This document shows, one piece after another, positions 61,043 through 64,000 of a stretch of 64,000 nucleotides of DNA (within the stretch, counting starts at the first letter, position 1; each line of letters begins with the position of its first letter). The stretch lies in NCBI RefSeq assembly GCF_024171865.1, contig NZ_JAMTCN010000022.1, positions 26,271 to 90,270 of the forward strand. The letters run 5' to 3'. This DNA is from Prauserella aidingensis. GTDB lineage: Bacteria > Actinomycetota > Actinomycetes > Mycobacteriales > Pseudonocardiaceae. A program made the translations under genes and the position numbers. Below the pieces are notes generated by a model. It had not been told where the DNA came from and did not search any database. It saw only the letters and a list, made by a program, of their open reading frames with translations.

Positions 61043-61402
61043 ATGGAGGACGACCTCGTCTTCAAGGCGCTGGCGGACCGGACACGCCGCCTGCTCCTGG
61101 ACACACTCTTCGAGCGCGACGGCCGCTCGCTCGGGGAACTGGAAGAGGTCGTCAACCAGCACACCGAGATGTCCAGGTACGGGGTGTCCAAACATCTGCG
61201 ACTTCTCGTCGAGGCCGATCTCGTCACGGTCCGCAAGTCCGGCCGTGAACGGCTGCACCACCTGAACGCGGTCCCCATCCGGCTGATCCACGACCGGTGG
61301 ATCGACAAATACACCGAGCCGCACATCCGTGCGCTCACCGATCTCAAGGCGCTGGCCGAAACCGAGACGCCGGCCGAACGTGAAGGGCACGACGATGGCT
61401 GA
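61043..61402 (+). CDS. ArsR-family winged-helix regulator
   Basis: 119 aa. FKALADRTRRLLLDTLFERDGRSLGELEEVV...MSRYGVSKHLRLLVEADLVTVRKSGRERLHHLNAVPI is the ArsR wHTH. No CVC or other metal-binding Cys is present, so it is probably not a metal sensor. It belongs to the ArsR type paired with AHSA1 proteins: the stop overlaps the SRPBCC gene by 8 nt. It likely represses its own operon through the inverted repeat at 61012-61031. Confidence 0.9.
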   Translation: MEDDLVFKALADRTRRLLLDTLFERDGRSLGELEEVVNQHTEMSRYGVSKHLRLLVEADLVTVRKSGRERLHHLNAVPIRLIHDRWIDKYTEPHIRALTDLKALAETETPAEREGHDDG

Positions 61403-61886
61403 CACCCGCACCACCCAGATCCACTCCATCTACATCGACGCACCGGCCGAGAAGGTGTGGCAGGCACTCACCAGTTCCGAGTACACGAACAGGTTCGGCT
61501 ACGGCGGCGACATCACGTTCGAGGCCAAGCCTGGCGGGAGGATGATCCACCACACGACACCCGCCATGAAGGACATGGGCATGGGCGACGACGCCCTGAT
61601 CGGAACGGTCGTCGAGGTCGAGCCGCCCAACAGACTCGTTCTCGACTGGCAGGCCGCCTGGCACACCGACGAGCCGCCGCAGCGCCTCACCTACGAGCTC
61701 ACCCAGGGACCGTCCGGCCTGACCCGCGTGACCCTCACACACGACGTCACCGACGCCCCGGAGACGGCGAAGGACGTCGCGGGCAACGGAAAGGTCGAAG
61801 AGGGCGGCGGTGGCTGGCCGTGGGTCCTGTCCAGCCTCAAGACCCTGCTCGAGACCGGCCGCACCATGACGACCGCGGGCAGCTGA
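61395..61886 (+). CDS. SRPBCC (AHSA1-like) domain protein
   Basis: 163 aa START/Bet-v1-like fold. IHSIYIDAPAEKVWQALTSSEYTNRFGYGGDITFEAKPGGRMIHHTT and GTVVEVEPPNRLVLDWQAAWHTDEPPQRLTYELTQGPSGLTRVTLTHD match the AHSA1 group, which forms a hydrophobic ligand pocket. ATG 61395 overlaps the ArsR end (8 nt). ArsR–SRPBCC pairs are common in actinobacteria; the ligand is unknown. Confidence 0.88.
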   Translation: MADTRTTQIHSIYIDAPAEKVWQALTSSEYTNRFGYGGDITFEAKPGGRMIHHTTPAMKDMGMGDDALIGTVVEVEPPNRLVLDWQAAWHTDEPPQRLTYELTQGPSGLTRVTLTHDVTDAPETAKDVAGNGKVEEGGGGWPWVLSSLKTLLETGRTMTTAGS

Positions 61887-61936
61887 GGCGTCCACAACGG
61901 ACGTGGGTGCGGCGGCGGCCCGGCGGGCTGTCGCCG

Positions 61937-62011
61937 CATCCACGTCTCGCGCACCCACGTCTCGCGCACCCGCGTCTCACGAATCCGCGTCTCACGAATC
62001 CATGTCTCGCG
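61937..62011. repeat. 15-bp tandem repeat
   Basis: Five units of 15 bp (CATCCACGTCTCGCG, CACCCACGTCTCGCG, CACCCGCGTCTCACG, AATCCGCGTCTCACG, AATCCATGTCTCGCG), then decayed units ending in ATCACA up to about 62050. It lies between the convergent SRPBCC and XRE-cupin genes. The minus strand reads RETW(M/V/I) repeats, but no gene is supported. Confidence 0.85.
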
Positions 62012-62078
62012 CATCCGCTGATCACACAGGCGCGGATCACACGGGCGCGGTTCCGCGGATCACCGCGTCGAGGTGCGG

Positions 62079-62657
62079 TCACGGTCGATAGCTGGCGCGG
62101 ACGTGGAACCGTTCGCCCTGCGGGCCGAGGATGCTGAGGAACTCGGCGGGATTGTCGTCGGCGTTGCCGAACCAGTGGGGAAGATGTGTGTCGAACTCGG
62201 CGACCTCGCCCGCGGCGAGTACCAGGTCCTGATCACCGAGGATGACCCGCAACCGTCCGTTCAGGACGTACAACCAGTGGTAGCCCTCGTGCGAACGTGG
62301 CTCCGGCGCGCGGTCGTTCGGCCTGCCCGGCAGGATGTGCTTGAACGCCTGCAGCCCTCCGGGCCTGCGCGTCAGGGGCAACACGGTCAACCCGTCGTGC
62401 TGGATCGGACGGGGGTACACCCGGGGGTCGGCGACCTCCGGCGCGCCGACCAGGTCGTCCAACGGCACCCGGTAGGCCCTCGCCAGCGGCAACAGGAGGT
62501 CGAGACCCGGTTTTCGCTGGCCCGATTCGAGGCGCGAGAGCGTGCTCACCGAGATGCCTGTTGCCTCGGACAGCGCGGTCAGGGTCAGCTCGGCCTCCGC
62601 GCGCAGCTTCCGCAGCCGGGGGCCCACAGCCGTCAACACGGTGTCGAAGTCGTCCAC
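62079..62657 (-). CDS. XRE-family regulator with cupin sensor domain
   Basis: 192 aa. HTH GPRLRKLRAEAELTLTALSEATGISVSTLSRLESGQRKPGLDLLLPLARAYRVPLDDLV (about residues 9-70), then a cupin barrel: EPRSHEGYHWLYVLNGRLRVILGDQDLVLAAGEVAEFDTHLPHWFGN with His and Glu positions typical of metal or ligand binding. GTG 62657 is preferred because TTGACA-17-TGCAAT ends 7 nt before it; ATG 62666 overlaps that -10 and would be lost from the mRNA. Matching sites at 62676 and 62744 suggest it regulates itself and the divergent methyltransferase. Confidence 0.88.
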   Translation of the reverse strand: MDDFDTVLTAVGPRLRKLRAEAELTLTALSEATGISVSTLSRLESGQRKPGLDLLLPLARAYRVPLDDLVGAPEVADPRVYPRPIQHDGLTVLPLTRRPGGLQAFKHILPGRPNDRAPEPRSHEGYHWLYVLNGRLRVILGDQDLVLAAGEVAEFDTHLPHWFGNADDNPAEFLSILGPQGERFHVRASYRP

Positions 62658-62664
62658 CCTCGGC

Positions 62665-62693
62665 ATTGCAGTTCCGGCAACGCACTTTGTCAA
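62665..62693 (-). promoter_or_regulatory. Promoter of the XRE-cupin gene with overlapping operator
   Basis: On the minus strand TTGACA (62693-62688), a 17-nt spacer and TGCAAT (62670-62665). The inverted repeat GGCAA-CGCACT-TTGTC (62676-62691) lies within it, so binding would block the promoter. Confidence 0.7.
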
Positions 62694-62743
62694 TGTCGCG
62701 CGGTCGGTATCCGTGCGGTCGTCGGCACACGTCTTGCTGTTTC

Positions 62744-62759
62744 GGCAAGAAAGTTTGCC
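62744..62759. promoter_or_regulatory. Second XRE-cupin operator, before the methyltransferase gene
   Basis: GGCAA-GAAAGT-TTGCC is a perfect inverted repeat 31 bp before the methyltransferase ATG and shares the GGCAA-N6-TTGYC pattern with the site at 62676-62691. Confidence 0.65.
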
Positions 62760-62790
62760 GGATCTCCGCGACCGGGAGCACCGTGGTGGT

Positions 62791-63405
62791 ATGACTCAGC
62801 AGCACACCGGCGGCGCCGAATTCTGGGACGAGCGCTACCGCGAGCAGGATCGGCTCTTCAGTGGGAACCCCAACGGCGTACTCGTCACCGACACCGCGGA
62901 CCTGCCGCCCGGCCAGGCGCTCGACGTCGGCTGCGGCGAGGGCGGTGACGCCGTGTGGCTCGCCCGGCACGGGTGGCACGTCACGGCGATCGACATCTCA
63001 CGCGTGGCACTCGAACGCGCCGCCGAGGCCGCGCATACGCACGGTGTCGACGGGCGGGTCAGTTGGGTCCACGGCGACCCCACGACGATGCCGCCACCGG
63101 CGGGCGCGTTCGACCTCGTGTCCGTCCACTACTTACCGATGCGCCTCGACGCGGGACCGGCGGCCGTCCGCGGCCTGCTCGACGCCGTGGCTCCCGGCGG
63201 CACGCTGCTGTTCGTCGGCCACGATCCGAGCGGCGTCGACGAGAGCCACGACGTGTACGCCTACTACCAGCCGGAACACGTCGCCGACCTGCTCGACGAC
63301 GACTGGACGGTCGAGTGCCACGAGACCCGCGCCCGCACGACGGCACCGCCCGAAGGGACCCACCACACCCACGACGTCGTCCTCCACGCCCACCGCAGGC
63401 CGTGA
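62791..63405 (+). CDS. Class I SAM-dependent methyltransferase (TehB/thiopurine-type)
   Basis: 204 aa. FWDERYREQDRLFSGNPNGVLV at the N-terminus, SAM motif ALDVGCGEGGDAVWLARHGWHVTAIDISRVALERA and FDLVSVHYLPMRLD. This form is typical of TehB-like and thiopurine-type methyltransferases that detoxify chalcogen or thiol compounds. Divergent from the XRE-cupin regulator, with a matching operator in its promoter, so expression is probably controlled by that regulator. No close Shine-Dalgarno; GGGAG is 12 nt upstream of the ATG. Confidence 0.85.
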   Translation: MTQQHTGGAEFWDERYREQDRLFSGNPNGVLVTDTADLPPGQALDVGCGEGGDAVWLARHGWHVTAIDISRVALERAAEAAHTHGVDGRVSWVHGDPTTMPPPAGAFDLVSVHYLPMRLDAGPAAVRGLLDAVAPGGTLLFVGHDPSGVDESHDVYAYYQPEHVADLLDDDWTVECHETRARTTAPPEGTHHTHDVVLHAHRRP

Positions 63406-63596
63406 CCGAGGCGGGCACCACACCGTGACGGGACGGCCGACATTCCGGCGGCACCCGCCGCTACCTCGACCCCTGCAGGAACCACGAGCGAGCTGCGTAC
63501 ACGGACGAACGGCTGTGGCCGCTCTACCGGTTCGATTTCGGATCGGTGGCGGCTCGCGGCGGTGGGGCTCCGGCGGGGTGGCGGCGCGTCTGGGCG

Positions 63597-64000
63597 TCAC
63601 GTCCCGGGGCGTCGCACCGAGGGTGCGTGACGTGCTCGGGTGTCGCGGGCCGGGGTGGTGCGTGTCCGTGTGAGGACGGGTTCGCGGTGTGCGGTGTAGG
63701 TCGCCCCGTGTGGGGTTCTCACTCGGGTGACGCCGTGGACCGGGTCGTAGCGGGCACTCCAACGAGGATCGTGTTTGAGTCGGTGGTGGCGTCGGCAGCG
63801 TGGACCACCGTTGGCCACCGACGTGGCGCCGCCACCGCCGTCGGTGGTCCAGGCTTGTTCGTGGTCGTGGTCGCAATGCCGAGCGGGACGGTGGCACCAG
63901 GGCATGACGCATTCCCGGTCGCGCACCCGCACAAGCTCGCGGATCGTCGCGCTGGGTCGCCGCCGCGTCCGTCCCAAGTCCAGGGGCTCGCCGGTGCCCG
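63597..64000 (-). CDS. DUF222/HNH endonuclease-domain protein (13E12-type), C-terminal part
   Basis: The gene enters from beyond base 64000; about 134 C-terminal residues are present. TGEPLDLGRTRRRPSATIRELVRVRDRECVMPWCHRPARHCDHDHEQAWTTDGGG...NGGPRCRRHHRLKH is the HNH domain found at the C-terminus of the actinobacterial 13E12 repeat family. Cys and His pairs bind zinc and the CDHDH/RRHH residues form the catalytic site. Family members are present in many copies per genome and are often associated with mobility; function is unproven. The N-terminal DUF222 domain is outside the window. Confidence 0.88.
   Translation of the reverse strand, partial: GTGEPLDLGRTRRRPSATIRELVRVRDRECVMPWCHRPARHCDHDHEQAWTTDGGGGATSVANGGPRCRRHHRLKHDPRWSARYDPVHGVTRVRTPHGATYTAHREPVLTRTRTTPARDTRARHAPSVRRPGT

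Noticed and set aside
61691..62014. Minus-strand ORF with RETW repeats
   Set aside because: It is a product of the 15-bp tandem repeat and continues antisense into the SRPBCC gene; no start signal.

Overview
The window is high-GC actinobacterial DNA, most likely from a member of the Pseudonocardiaceae (Saccharomonospora, Prauserella or Amycolatopsis type). The gene order PadR–ino1, DUF5318, ponA1, GT87, rpsF-ssb-rpsR-rplI, dnaB follows the oriC-proximal block known in Mycobacterium tuberculosis as Rv0046c–Rv0058. The DUF3558/PPE-like/EspG cluster and the class 3 DnaB intein also fit this assignment. The genus is inferred from gene content; I could not search databases.

Layout. 1–5.6 kb: the end of a secreted TAP-like hydrolase, a cluster of DnaA-box-like sequences, an XRE regulator, an atypical Nramp-like transporter, an ABC transporter with an F420-type oxidoreductase, and a methyltransferase. 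5.7–13.1 kb: GTP-dependent PEP carboxykinase, a DUF6802-like Asp-rich protein, and an operon of two dynamin-like GTPases with a GrpE-like protein between them. 13.3–27.1 kb: two NarL-type two-component systems, a TetR–SDR operon, two ABC transporters (one divergent from its two-component system) and trmB. 27.3–37.8 kb: an amidohydrolase, a GntR-controlled ABC transporter, a YwaF-like membrane protein, an SDR, an alpha/beta hydrolase, a PhoX-type phosphatase, an MFS exporter and a HAD phosphatase. 37.9–60.1 kb: the conserved oriC-side block, with two insertions relative to mycobacteria. One is a tandem family of three surface-anchored proteins ahead of rpsF; the other is a type VII secretion-associated cassette (PE-like, DUF3558 lipoprotein, PPE-like, EspG) between rplI and dnaB. 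60.2–64 kb: a DLH-like protein, ArsR–SRPBCC and XRE-cupin regulatory units, a methyltransferase and the end of a DUF222/HNH protein.

Regulation visible in the sequence. At least fifteen genes have a TANNNT hexamer 6–8 nt before the start codon and no Shine-Dalgarno, so leaderless mRNAs look common. dnaB has a perfect actinobacterial LexA (SOS) box directly after its -10, preceded by a group of DnaA-box-like sites. Inverted-repeat operators are visible for the TetR, ArsR and XRE-cupin regulators. A dispersed palindromic element built on CCCCAAGGGCACC occurs four times, three of them between convergent genes.

The strongest candidates for something little described are the three-member surface-protein family with a shared two-Cys domain and C-terminal anchor (47.8–51.2 kb), the two-dynamin/GrpE operon (8.9–13.1 kb), the orphan EspG/PPE-like cassette between rplI and dnaB, and the DnaB intein whose endonuclease carries two putative zinc knuckles.
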